Source of the DNA: JALZAI01 sp038207565
GTDB taxonomy: Bacteria; Actinomycetota; Actinomycetes; Mycobacteriales; Jatrophihabitantaceae
DNA: 64,000 nucleotides
Reading direction: 5' to 3'
NCBI GenBank assembly: GCA_038207565.1
Contig: JBBQZQ010000017.1
Coordinates: forward strand, 1-64,000
Within the stretch, counting starts at the first letter, position 1. Every line of letters starts with the position of its first letter. Shown in pieces: positions 54,765 to 62,854 of this stretch. Below the pieces are notes generated by a model that did no database searches, had not been told where the DNA came from, and worked only from the letters and a program-made list of their open reading frames with translations. Both the position numbers and the translations under genes were made by a program.

Positions 54765-57014
54765 CTAGACGGTGACCGGTTCCCGTGCCAATTCCGGCAC
54801 GGAAGGCCCCTCGCTCAGCCCGATGCGCTGATGCAGGCGGGCGAGCGGGCGCGGTGCCCACCAGTTCCAGCGTCCGGCGAGCCGCATGAACGCGGGCACC
54901 AGAATGCCGCGTACCACCGTTGCGTCCATCACCACCGCCAGCGTCAGGCCCGTCCCGAACAACATCATGAACGACACCTGCGAGGTTGCCATCGCCGCGA
55001 ACACGATCGCCATGAGCAGGGCCGCCGCCGTGACGATACGCCCGGTGCGGCCGAGGCCGAGTGCCACCGCGCGAGTGTTGTCCGCTGCGCTGCGATCGGA
55101 CTCGAGCCAGGCCTCGCGGATGCGCGAGAGCAGGAACACCTCGTAGTCCATCGACAGCCCGAAAGCCAGGCAGAACATGAGAGGCGGCATGGTCGGGACG
55201 AGGTAACCGGTCGTCGTCAGGTCACGGAAGATCGAACCGAAGTGACCCTCCTGGAACACCCACACCATCGCGCCGAAGGTCGCCGACAACGACAGCGTGT
55301 TCAGCACCAGCGCCTTGAGCGGCAGCACCACGCTGCCGGTGAACAGGAACAGCACGACGAACGTCGCGAGTGCGATCAACAGCAGGGCCCACGGCAGCGC
55401 ACTCCCCAGTGCTGCCAGGCTGTCGTGGTTGACGGCGGTCTGCCCGCCGAACAGCACGCGCCAGGGCGCATCGATGTCCTTCACCCGCGAGAGCAGGCCG
55501 GCTGACTGGTCGGACAACGGATCGAGGGACGTGCGTACGAGCAGATACGTCGAGTCTCCCGCACGCATCGTCGCGTCCGTCGCGTCTGCGACCCGCTGGC
55601 CGTCGGCGTGCCTGCCGGTAACGGAATCCACCGAGGTCACGCCGTCGAGTGCGGACAATCGGGTGGCGTAGGCAGCGACGGCGTCGGGCGACGCGCTGAT
55701 GTCCGGTGCGACGACGGTGATGGTGGACGCAGCGTTGGACGTGAACTTCTCCCGCAGGTCGTCGCCCACCTGGTGCGTCTGCGCCGAGTGCGGGAGCACC
55801 CGGTCATCGGCGTAGCCGAACTTCGCGTGGGCGAAGGGCAGGCCGAGCGCCACGAGCACCACGGTGACGATCAGCCCCACCGGCAGGGCACGGCGCATGA
55901 CCGCGGTGGCGAAGCGGTACCAGAACCCCTGTTCGACGGGCTTGAGCACGAGTGCAGGTCGCCGTAGCAATCGCCGGACGTAACTGCGCAGGTCCCACGC
56001 GTCCACCCGGCTGCCCAGCAGCGTCAGCATCGCGGGCAGCAGGACGAGTGCTGCAGCGGTTGCCAAGGCGACGACGGCGATGCCGGCATAGGCGAACGAG
56101 CGCAGGAAGAACACCGGGAAGACGAGCAGGGCCGCAAGCGCCAAACCGACAGTGAGCGCGGAGAACAGCACGGTGCGACCGGCGGTTTGCATGGTGCGCC
56201 GTACGGCGTGCTCAGGGGCGGCGCCGTTGCGGATTTCCTCGCGATACCGGCTGACGACGAAGAGGCTGTAGTCGATGGCGAGCGCCAGGCCCATTGCCGT
56301 GGTCATGTTCAGCGAATAGACCGAAACGTCGGTCAGTGCCGCGAGCCCGCGCAGGATCGCCATCGTCCCGATGATCGAGGTGAGGCCGACCACGAGGGGC
56401 AGCAACGCGGCGATGACGCTGCCGAACACCGAGATGAGCGCGAGCACCGTGAGCGGGATGGAGACTGCCTCGGCGATCGCGAGGTCGTTCTGTGTCTGGT
56501 CGTTGACCTGGGTGAACGTGTTGCCGATCCCGCCGCCGCTCACGCCGACCCCGTTCGCGGTTCCGGTGAGCGGCTGCGTGATATCGGCTGCGCGCTGGGG
56601 TGCGTCGCTGTCGTTGCCGGCGATGCGTGCGACGACGATCGCTGCGGTGCCGTCGGTGCTGCGCAGGGTGCTCGCCTGATCGCGAGGTGCCGTCCAGTAG
56701 GACGAGACGGCGCTGGCATAGGGCGAGTCCTGTACGGCGCGCGCCACTTCGAGGCCGCGTTCACGCGCGGCGCTGCTGTAGACGCCGGCAGGCGAGCTGA
56801 CTTCGATGATCAGGTTGGCGGTGCCTGCGTCGAATGTCCGGTCCAGGATGCCGGCCGCCCGGCTGGACGGGGACGCCGGATCGTCGAACCCGCCCGAACT
56901 CAGGTGCGCCGCGGCCGAGATTCCGAACGCCGCGGCCAGGACGAGGAGCAGCCCCGCGACGGCGAGCACGCGGCGCGGGGCGCGGACGCCGAGATCGGCA
57001 AGACGAGTGAGCAT
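54765..57014 (-). CDS. MMPL/RND-family transporter
   Basis: A 749-residue RND protein with 12 predicted helices in two halves. The first half has RVLAVAGLLLVLAAAFGIS, a large external domain and MGLALAIDYSLFVVSRYREE. The second half, from about residue 375, has CLAFGLSMDYEVFLLSRIRE. The paired D-Y motifs in helices 4 and 10 are the proton-relay positions of MmpL and actinorhodin-exporter-like proteins. It probably exports a lipid or small hydrophobic compound. GGGAGG lies upstream of the ATG. Downstream are TetR and the methyltransferase in one transcript. Confidence 0.92.
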   Translation of the reverse strand: MLTRLADLGVRAPRRVLAVAGLLLVLAAAFGISAAAHLSSGGFDDPASPSSRAAGILDRTFDAGTANLIIEVSSPAGVYSSAARERGLEVARAVQDSPYASAVSSYWTAPRDQASTLRSTDGTAAIVVARIAGNDSDAPQRAADITQPLTGTANGVGVSGGGIGNTFTQVNDQTQNDLAIAEAVSIPLTVLALISVFGSVIAALLPLVVGLTSIIGTMAILRGLAALTDVSVYSLNMTTAMGLALAIDYSLFVVSRYREEIRNGAAPEHAVRRTMQTAGRTVLFSALTVGLALAALLVFPVFFLRSFAYAGIAVVALATAAALVLLPAMLTLLGSRVDAWDLRSYVRRLLRRPALVLKPVEQGFWYRFATAVMRRALPVGLIVTVVLVALGLPFAHAKFGYADDRVLPHSAQTHQVGDDLREKFTSNAASTITVVAPDISASPDAVAAYATRLSALDGVTSVDSVTGRHADGQRVADATDATMRAGDSTYLLVRTSLDPLSDQSAGLLSRVKDIDAPWRVLFGGQTAVNHDSLAALGSALPWALLLIALATFVVLFLFTGSVVLPLKALVLNTLSLSATFGAMVWVFQEGHFGSIFRDLTTTGYLVPTMPPLMFCLAFGLSMDYEVFLLSRIREAWLESDRSAADNTRAVALGLGRTGRIVTAAALLMAIVFAAMATSQVSFMMLFGTGLTLAVVMDATVVRGILVPAFMRLAGRWNWWAPRPLARLHQRIGLSEGPSVPELAREPVTV

Positions 57015-57055
57015 GAGCGAGGCCCTCCCAGGAGGCGGTGCAGTAGCTGACGACC

Positions 57056-57080
57056 GCTAAGTTAGCAACGATAACCTAGC
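57056..57080. promoter_or_regulatory. Candidate TetR operator upstream of the MMPL gene
   Basis: GCTAAGTTA-N7-TAACCTAGC is an imperfect palindrome (one mismatch) with core GTTA-N7-TAAC, 42-66 bases before the MMPL start and within an AT-richer patch than its surroundings. Size and position suit autoregulation by the TetR encoded in the operon. Confidence 0.7.
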
Positions 57081-57174
57081 AGCGTCAACCTATCGCGCGG
57101 AGGTATCGGAAAGGTCGACCGGCGCGACCCACCACGCGACAGCGCAGCCGAGGCAGCCCCGTACCCTCGGGGCC

Positions 57175-58320
57175 ATGGCGTTAAGTGACACCCGCAAGGC
57201 TGAGCTGGGCGAGAAGGTCGAGGCCGGGCAGCGCCTCACCCGCCAGGACGGCGAAGACCTCTACGCCACCGACGACCTCGCGTGGCTGGGCGAGCTGGCG
57301 CACGGAGTCCGGTCACAGAAGAACGCCGACACGGTCTTCTTCAATGTCAACCGGCACCTCAACCTGACCAACGTGTGCACCGCGTCCTGCGCCTACTGCA
57401 GCTTCCAGCGCAAGCCCGGCCAGAAGGACGCGTACACCATGCGTGTCGAGGAGGCCGTCGAGAAGGCGCTCGCCATGAAGGATGACGGGCTGACCGAGCT
57501 GCACATCGTGAACGGCCTGCACCCCACGCTGCCGTGGAAGTACTACCCGCGGGTGCTCCGCGAGCTCAAGGCCGCCTTGCCGCAGGTGGCGCTGAAGGCG
57601 TTCACCGCGACCGAGGTGCACTTCTTCGAGGAGATCAGCGGGTTGCCCGCCGACGCGATCCTCGACGAGCTGATCGACGCGGGGCTCGAATCGTTGACCG
57701 GTGGCGGCGCAGAAATCTTCGACTGGGACGTGCGCAAACAGATCGTGGACCACCGCACCCACTGGCCGGACTGGTCACGCATCCACCGCCTCGCCCACCA
57801 CAAGGGGCTCAAGACGCCGGCAACGATGCTGTACGGCCACATCGAGGAACCGCGCCACCGCGTCGACCACGTCCTGCGCCTGCGTGAGCTGCAGGACGAG
57901 ACCGGCGGTTTCCAGGTCTTTATTCCGTTGCGCTTCCACAACGACAACAACCGCCTCTCGCATCTGCCGATGGCCCAGCCCGCCGACGTGCTCAAGACAT
58001 TCGCGGTGAGCCGGCTGATGCTCGACAACTTCCCGCACGTCAAGGTGTTCTGGGTGATGCACGGCCTGTCGACGTCGCAGCTCGCGCTGAATTACGGCGC
58101 GGACGACATGGACGGCTCAGTGGTCGAGTACAAGATCACGCACGACGCGGACGGCTACGGCACGCCGGACAAGCTCACGCGTGACGACCTGCTAGCGCTG
58201 ATCCGCGATGCCGGGTTCACCCCGAAGGAACGCAACACCCGTTACGAGGTCATCCGCGAGTTCGAGGGCCCCGTGCCGCTCGCCCAACGCCGCGCCGAGC
58301 CGCAGCACATCTGGTCATGA
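57175..58320 (+). CDS. mqnE: Aminodeoxyfutalosine synthase MqnE
   Basis: A 381-residue radical SAM enzyme that joins the MqnA product (3-(1-carboxyvinyloxy)benzoate) to adenosine from SAM, making aminodeoxyfutalosine. The cluster cysteines are C68, C72 and C75 in CTASCAYCSF. VNRHLNLTNVC, IVNGLHPTLPWKYYPRVLRE, SLTGGGAEIFDWDVRKQIVD and PLRFHNDNNRLSHLP fit MqnE rather than MqnC. The ATG at 57175 is 160 bases from the MMPL start in the divergent direction. The stop overlaps the DUF4229 gene. MqnB, MqnC and MqnD are not in the window. Confidence 0.96.
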   Translation: MALSDTRKAELGEKVEAGQRLTRQDGEDLYATDDLAWLGELAHGVRSQKNADTVFFNVNRHLNLTNVCTASCAYCSFQRKPGQKDAYTMRVEEAVEKALAMKDDGLTELHIVNGLHPTLPWKYYPRVLRELKAALPQVALKAFTATEVHFFEEISGLPADAILDELIDAGLESLTGGGAEIFDWDVRKQIVDHRTHWPDWSRIHRLAHHKGLKTPATMLYGHIEEPRHRVDHVLRLRELQDETGGFQVFIPLRFHNDNNRLSHLPMAQPADVLKTFAVSRLMLDNFPHVKVFWVMHGLSTSQLALNYGADDMDGSVVEYKITHDADGYGTPDKLTRDDLLALIRDAGFTPKERNTRYEVIREFEGPVPLAQRRAEPQHIWS

Positions 58321-58610
58321 CCGAACAGCCGACGCCGCCCAGTTTCGGAAGCTGGATCGGTTCCCTGTGGCTGTTCACATTGCTGCGCTTCGGCATGTTC
58401 TTCGCGCTCTGGGGGTTGCTGCTGCTGGCCGGGCTCGGGGGCCTGTTCGCCGCACTGCTCGCGCTGGTGCTGTCGGTCCCGCTGTCGCTCGTTCTGCTGG
58501 CCCGGCCCCGCGCTCGGGTGGCGGCCAATCTCGAGGCTCGCGTCGAGGCGCAGCGCCGGGCGCGCGCCCGACTCGACGAGCGCCTCGATCCCGACGCCAC
58601 GACGGACTAG
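58317..58610 (+). CDS. DUF4229 small membrane protein
   Basis: A 97-residue protein with two hydrophobic helices (FTLLRFGMFFALWGLLLLAG and LFAALLALVLSVPLSLVLL) and a charged C-terminal helix rich in Arg, Ala and Glu. DUF4229 proteins occur next to menaquinone genes in actinobacteria and have no assigned role. The ATG overlaps the mqnE stop, so it is translationally coupled. Confidence 0.85.
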   Translation: MTEQPTPPSFGSWIGSLWLFTLLRFGMFFALWGLLLLAGLGGLFAALLALVLSVPLSLVLLARPRARVAANLEARVEAQRRARARLDERLDPDATTD

Positions 58611-58723
58611 CTCCAGTGGATCGCTGACGTCCTCCCGGCTCTGTTTGGTAGCAGCTCCGCAGCGGTGAATAGTCGTTGCGGAATGCGGCACGGTGACGCG
58701 TCGGTGACCGGGGAGGGATGACC

Positions 58724-59569
58724 ATGACCTCGAGTGATGAGCAGATTCGCGACCAGCAACGCGATACGTGGGACCGGTTCTCCGTGGGCTGGCGCAGCTG
58801 GGATGCGATGGTCGGCGAGTGGCTTGCCCCGTTCGGGGCGGCGATGCTCCGCCACGCTCGTCTGCGGGCGGACCACCGCGTCTTGGATGTCGCTGCCGGT
58901 ACTGGCGAACCGGGGCTCAGCGCGGCGGCGCTCGTGCCGCGAGGCCGCGTCATGGTGACCGACCTGTCGCAGCGCATGCTCGCGGTGGCGTCGGAGAACG
59001 CGGCGCTGCGGGGACTGAGCAACGTCGACACCCGGGTGTGCCAGGCCGCTGCGCTGCCCTTCCCATACGCAAGCTTCGACGCCGTGTTATGCCGCTTCGG
59101 GTTCATGTTCTTTCCCGACGTGTCTGCAGCGGCGAAGGAATTGGCACGCGTGGCTCGGCCCGGCGCGCGGGTGGTCGCGGCCGCTTGGAGCGACCCGGCG
59201 GACAATCCGTGGGCCACGTCGATCATGGCCACGATCGCGCGCTACGTCACGACCCCCGCCCCGCCGCCGCCCGCCCCGGGGTTGTTCCGGTGCGCCGCTG
59301 AGGGCTTCATGCGGCGGGTCTTCGTTCAAGCAGGGCTTCGCGACGTGACCGAGGATGAGCTCTCCTGCGACATGATCCTCGACAGCCCCGAGCAATACTG
59401 GGACTTCATGACCGAGGTCGCCGCGCCCGTCGTCGCCGGCCTCGCCAAATGCGATGCGGCCACCCGGGGCGCTATACGCGCTGAAGTACTGAGCCGAGCG
59501 CAGCATTCGTTGCACGACGGTCGCGTGCGGATGCGCTCGACCGCAACCGTCGTCGCCGGAACTCGGTAG
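58724..59569 (+). CDS. SAM-dependent methyltransferase (type 11)
   Basis: A 281-residue class I methyltransferase. DTWDRFSVGWRSWDAMV is the N-terminal cap, VLDVAAGTGEPGLSAAALV motif I, VTDLSQRMLAVASENAALRG motif II, and FDAVLCRFGFMFFPDVSAAA and VARPGARVVAAAW follow. The fold resembles UbiE/MenG, which would suit the final methylation in menaquinone synthesis, but the ubiE signature is not clear and the link is positional only. ATG 58724 is preferred over 58718 because GGGAGGG ends six bases before it. Confidence 0.82.
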   Translation: MTSSDEQIRDQQRDTWDRFSVGWRSWDAMVGEWLAPFGAAMLRHARLRADHRVLDVAAGTGEPGLSAAALVPRGRVMVTDLSQRMLAVASENAALRGLSNVDTRVCQAAALPFPYASFDAVLCRFGFMFFPDVSAAAKELARVARPGARVVAAAWSDPADNPWATSIMATIARYVTTPAPPPPAPGLFRCAAEGFMRRVFVQAGLRDVTEDELSCDMILDSPEQYWDFMTEVAAPVVAGLAKCDAATRGAIRAEVLSRAQHSLHDGRVRMRSTATVVAGTR

Positions 59570-59608
59570 CGCACGTCAGAGCGGATGGTCACCGCTTCTC
59601 AGGTCCGG

Positions 59609-60361
59609 CTAGGCGCTGTCGATGATCGCGATGAGCTCGGCGACGGCCTGCCGCGAACCCGCGACATGCCAGTCGTGCCCGTGTGCCGCGACCACCTCGG
59701 CCGCACCGCCTACTCCGCGGACGAGTGCCACGCCGGGGTACCAGTCCCAGTCCAGCGAGTTGAGCTGCACCGACACGCCGATCCGTCCCGTCGCGATCGA
59801 TGCGAGCTCGACCGATCCCGACCCGAGCATGCGCACCGTGGCCGCACGCTGCATCGCCTGCAGCAGCGGCACCCGGATCGTGTCGTCGGGCAGTGAGGTC
59901 GGATGCAGGTACGTTGTCATCGAGACCTCGGCGAGCGGGCGGTCGACGAGCGGCGGCAGCAGGGTTGCGTTCAACGTGGTCGGGTGCCCACGGCCGGCCA
60001 GCCAGAGTTCGCCGGTGACCGGCTGGTGCACGGCCCCGAGCACGAGGCCGTCCGGGTCGGTCAGCGCCAGCGCCGAGCACCAGAACGGCAGCCCGCACAA
60101 GAAGTTGTAGGTTCCGTCCACCGGATCCACGAACCAGGTGCGCTCGCCGGGATCCGAGGTGCCCTCCTCGCCGATCACGCCGTCATCGGGGCGTTCGGTC
60201 CGCAGCCGCGTGGCGATCAGGTCCTCGGCCGCACGGTCCGCAGCCGACACGACGTCCGAGATCGAGGTCTTGTGCTCGGTCCGGAGGCCCTCGGCGAGCA
60301 TCCGGGCGGCCAACGTGCCCGCATCCCATACGAGGGCGGCAGCCAGTTCGAGATCATCCAC
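59609..60361 (-). CDS. Inositol monophosphatase/histidinol-phosphatase-like protein
   Basis: A 250-residue member of the Mg-dependent FIG/IMPase superfamily. Metal ligands are in VIGEEGTS (Glu) and WFVDPVDGTYNFLCGLP (two Asp, Thr), and the late Asp in LDWDWYPGVALVRGVGG. Candidate substrates are inositol phosphates (relevant to mycothiol), histidinol phosphate or NADP-related phosphoesters; the sequence does not decide. It is followed on the same strand by nothing before the methyltransferase and lies nine bases after the acyl-CoA synthetase stop. Confidence 0.9.
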   Translation of the reverse strand: MDDLELAAALVWDAGTLAARMLAEGLRTEHKTSISDVVSAADRAAEDLIATRLRTERPDDGVIGEEGTSDPGERTWFVDPVDGTYNFLCGLPFWCSALALTDPDGLVLGAVHQPVTGELWLAGRGHPTTLNATLLPPLVDRPLAEVSMTTYLHPTSLPDDTIRVPLLQAMQRAATVRMLGSGSVELASIATGRIGVSVQLNSLDWDWYPGVALVRGVGGAAEVVAAHGHDWHVAGSRQAVAELIAIIDSA

Positions 60362-60370
60362 CCGTCCAAG

Positions 60371-61972
60371 CTATTCGGTGTAGAAATCGACGAATTGCTT
60401 GCGGACGACATTCTTCTGGATCTTGCCGGTGGACGTCTTGGGCAGCTCTTCGACGACGATGACCGCCTTGGGCACCTTGAATGCCGCGATGTGTTCTTTG
60501 ACCGCCTCGATCACCTCGGCCTCGTCCAGTGTGACGCCGGGCTTGGGGACCACGACGGCGGTGATCGCCTCGCTCCAGCGCTCGTGCGGAAGGCCGACGA
60601 CCGCGACCTCGGCGATGCGCGGATCGGCTGCGTACACCGCCTTCTCGACCTCGATGGACGCGACGTTCTCGCCGCCGGTCTTGATGACATCCTTGTACCG
60701 GTCGTTGAACCAGAGCATGCCGTCCTCGGCGAGGTGCCCCGAGTCGCCGGAGTGGAACCAGCCGTGTTCGAACGCCGCGGCCGTCGCGTCCGGGTCCTTC
60801 AGGTAACCGTTGAGAGCCTGCGGTCCGCGGTAGACGACCTCCCCCTCCTCCCCGCGCGGCAACAGGGCGCCGTCGGGAGCCATGATCGCGATCTGCACGT
60901 TGACCACCTGCGTCCCGACCGCACCATAGTGGCTCAGCTGGTGAACAGGTCTGAAGAACGTGGTTACCGGGCTCATCTCGGTCTGCCCGAAGGCCAGGTA
61001 GAAGTCACAGCGGAACGTGTCGATGCACGACCGCAACAGGGCGTCGGGCATCGGCGCCATCGCGTACGCGGCGGCCTTGAGCGAAGATAGGTCGCGGCAG
61101 CCGATGGACGGGTGCTCGAGCAGTGCCCGCCACATCATCGGCAGGGCGAACACCCGCGTCAGGTGCTTGCTCTCGATCAGATCGAGCAACGCATCCGGGT
61201 CGAAACCTCGCTGCAGGAACGTGGTCGCGCCCATCATCACCGCAGGCGTGCCGAAGGCGTTGAGTTGCGCGGTGTGGAACAGCGGCATGAGCGCGCCGAT
61301 CCGGTCGGTGTCGCGAAGACCCGATTCTGTCGCGACCATCAGTGACTCCAGGTAGATGGCGGTGTGGCTGCCGATCACGCCCTTCGGGAAGGACGTCGTG
61401 CCGCTGGTGTAGAGGTAACTGACCGCATCCCGGTCGTCAACGAACACCTCGGGTCCCTGCGCGTCGTCGGACTCGAGTTCGGCGAAGGTGAGCCAGTTGC
61501 GGTCGAGCAGCGTCGGCTCCCCGCCGCCGCCGCCGGTGCCAGGCGCCACCACCACATCGGCGATCGCGGGGACCTTCTCGATCGCGGGCTGGACGAGCGG
61601 CAACAACTGGGCCTCGACGACGACCCCGCGGGATTCGGAGTGATCGAGGACATAGGCGATCTCGTCCGCGCGCCAGCCTAGGTTCGTCGGCACGCAGACC
61701 ACGCCGATCTTGGCGCAGGCGTAGTACACGGCCAGGAACTCGCCGCTGTTGCCGGACGCGAGCGCCAGCGCGTCGCCTCGCTGATAACCACGTGCGAGCA
61801 GGCCGTTCGCGACCTGGTTCGCCCAGGCGTCCAGCTCGGCGTAGGTCCAGCTGCGCTCTCCGTCGACGAGTGCGAGCTTGTCGGGCAGGCGGCCGGCGGT
61901 ACGGGTGAGTGAGTCGCCGATGTTGACACGGGTGATCAGATTCTTGGCCAGGGCGCCGTCCATGCGAGTCAT
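60371..61972 (-). CDS. Acyl-CoA synthetase (FadD family, AMP-binding)
   Basis: A 533-residue adenylate-forming enzyme. The P-loop SYLYTSGTTSFPKGVIGSH, YLAFGQTEMSP (A5), WFHSGDSGHLAEDG (A7), DRYKDVIKTGGENVASIEVE (A8) and the catalytic Lys in LPKTSTGKIQKN (A10) are all present. It activates a carboxylic acid to its CoA ester through the acyl-AMP. Motif style is that of FadD3/medium-chain or fatty-acid ligases; the substrate is unknown. Start options are 61972 or 61963; it is divergent from mqnA with 26 bases between the starts. The inositol-phosphatase-like gene follows nine bases after its stop. Confidence 0.93.
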   Translation of the reverse strand: MTRMDGALAKNLITRVNIGDSLTRTAGRLPDKLALVDGERSWTYAELDAWANQVANGLLARGYQRGDALALASGNSGEFLAVYYACAKIGVVCVPTNLGWRADEIAYVLDHSESRGVVVEAQLLPLVQPAIEKVPAIADVVVAPGTGGGGGEPTLLDRNWLTFAELESDDAQGPEVFVDDRDAVSYLYTSGTTSFPKGVIGSHTAIYLESLMVATESGLRDTDRIGALMPLFHTAQLNAFGTPAVMMGATTFLQRGFDPDALLDLIESKHLTRVFALPMMWRALLEHPSIGCRDLSSLKAAAYAMAPMPDALLRSCIDTFRCDFYLAFGQTEMSPVTTFFRPVHQLSHYGAVGTQVVNVQIAIMAPDGALLPRGEEGEVVYRGPQALNGYLKDPDATAAAFEHGWFHSGDSGHLAEDGMLWFNDRYKDVIKTGGENVASIEVEKAVYAADPRIAEVAVVGLPHERWSEAITAVVVPKPGVTLDEAEVIEAVKEHIAAFKVPKAVIVVEELPKTSTGKIQKNVVRKQFVDFYTE

Positions 61973-61998
61973 TGTGGTGCGGTGGGTAGCTTGGCGCC

Positions 61999-62838
61999 AT
62001 GGCCTCGGAACGGCCCAGGGTCGGGCACATCCAATTCCTGAACTGCCTGCCGATCTATTGGGGGCTGGTCCGCTCGGGCGCACTGCTGGATGTGGAGCTG
62101 ACCAAGGACACGCCCGACCAGCTCAACGAGATGCTCATCCGCGGCGATCTCGACATCGGCCCCGTCTCGCTGGTCGAGTATTTGCGACACCATGACGAGC
62201 TGGTGCTGCTGCCCGACGTGGCGGTGGGCTCGGACGGTCCGGTGCTCTCGGTCAACCTGGTCAGTCAACGTCCGGTCGGCGAGTTGGACGGACGCCGGGT
62301 GGCACTCGGGTCGACCTCCCGCACGTCGGTCCTGCTGGCGCGGATGTGGCTGGCCCAGGTGCACGGCGTCCAGCCCGACTACTTCGTCTGCCCGCCGGAT
62401 CTCAGCGCCATGCTGCTCGAGGCCGACGCGGCCGTGCTGATCGGCGACGCGGCATTGCGAGCGACGTACAACGCGCCGCGCCGCGGGCTCGCAGTGCATG
62501 ACCTCGGTCAGGTGTGGCGCGACTGGACGGGCCTGCCGATGGTGTTCGCCGTATGGGCAGCCCGCCGTGACTACGCCGAGGCCAATCCGGGCCTGGTGAA
62601 GGACGTCCACACCGCGTTCGTCCGCAGCCGGGACGACGCGCTCGCCCACGTCGCGGAGATCGCCGAGCAGGCTGCGCGATGGGAGGCCTTCGACCCGACG
62701 ACGCTCGCAACCTACTTCCGCACGCTCGACTTCTCCTTGGGGACGCGCCAGATCGAGGGGCTGATCGAGTTCGCCCGGCGCGCTGCAGCGCTCGGAGCGG
62801 TGCCGACCGGGGTGACGCCGACGTTCGCTGCGGTCTAG
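61999..62838 (+). CDS. mqnA: Chorismate dehydratase MqnA
   Basis: A 279-residue enzyme that removes water from chorismate to give 3-(1-carboxyvinyloxy)benzoate, the first step of the futalosine pathway. RVGHIQFLNCLPIYWGLVRS is the family N-terminus, DIGPVSLVEYLRH and ALGSTSRTSVLLARMW the periplasmic-binding-protein-like substrate clamps, AVLIGDAALRA and LPMVFAVWAARRDYA follow. Full length. It feeds MqnE encoded at 57175. The ATG at 61999 is the start; the divergent acyl-CoA synthetase shares its promoter gap. Confidence 0.96.
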   Translation: MASERPRVGHIQFLNCLPIYWGLVRSGALLDVELTKDTPDQLNEMLIRGDLDIGPVSLVEYLRHHDELVLLPDVAVGSDGPVLSVNLVSQRPVGELDGRRVALGSTSRTSVLLARMWLAQVHGVQPDYFVCPPDLSAMLLEADAAVLIGDAALRATYNAPRRGLAVHDLGQVWRDWTGLPMVFAVWAARRDYAEANPGLVKDVHTAFVRSRDDALAHVAEIAEQAARWEAFDPTTLATYFRTLDFSLGTRQIEGLIEFARRAAALGAVPTGVTPTFAAV

Positions 62839-62854
62839 TCACGTCGCGGCTGCC

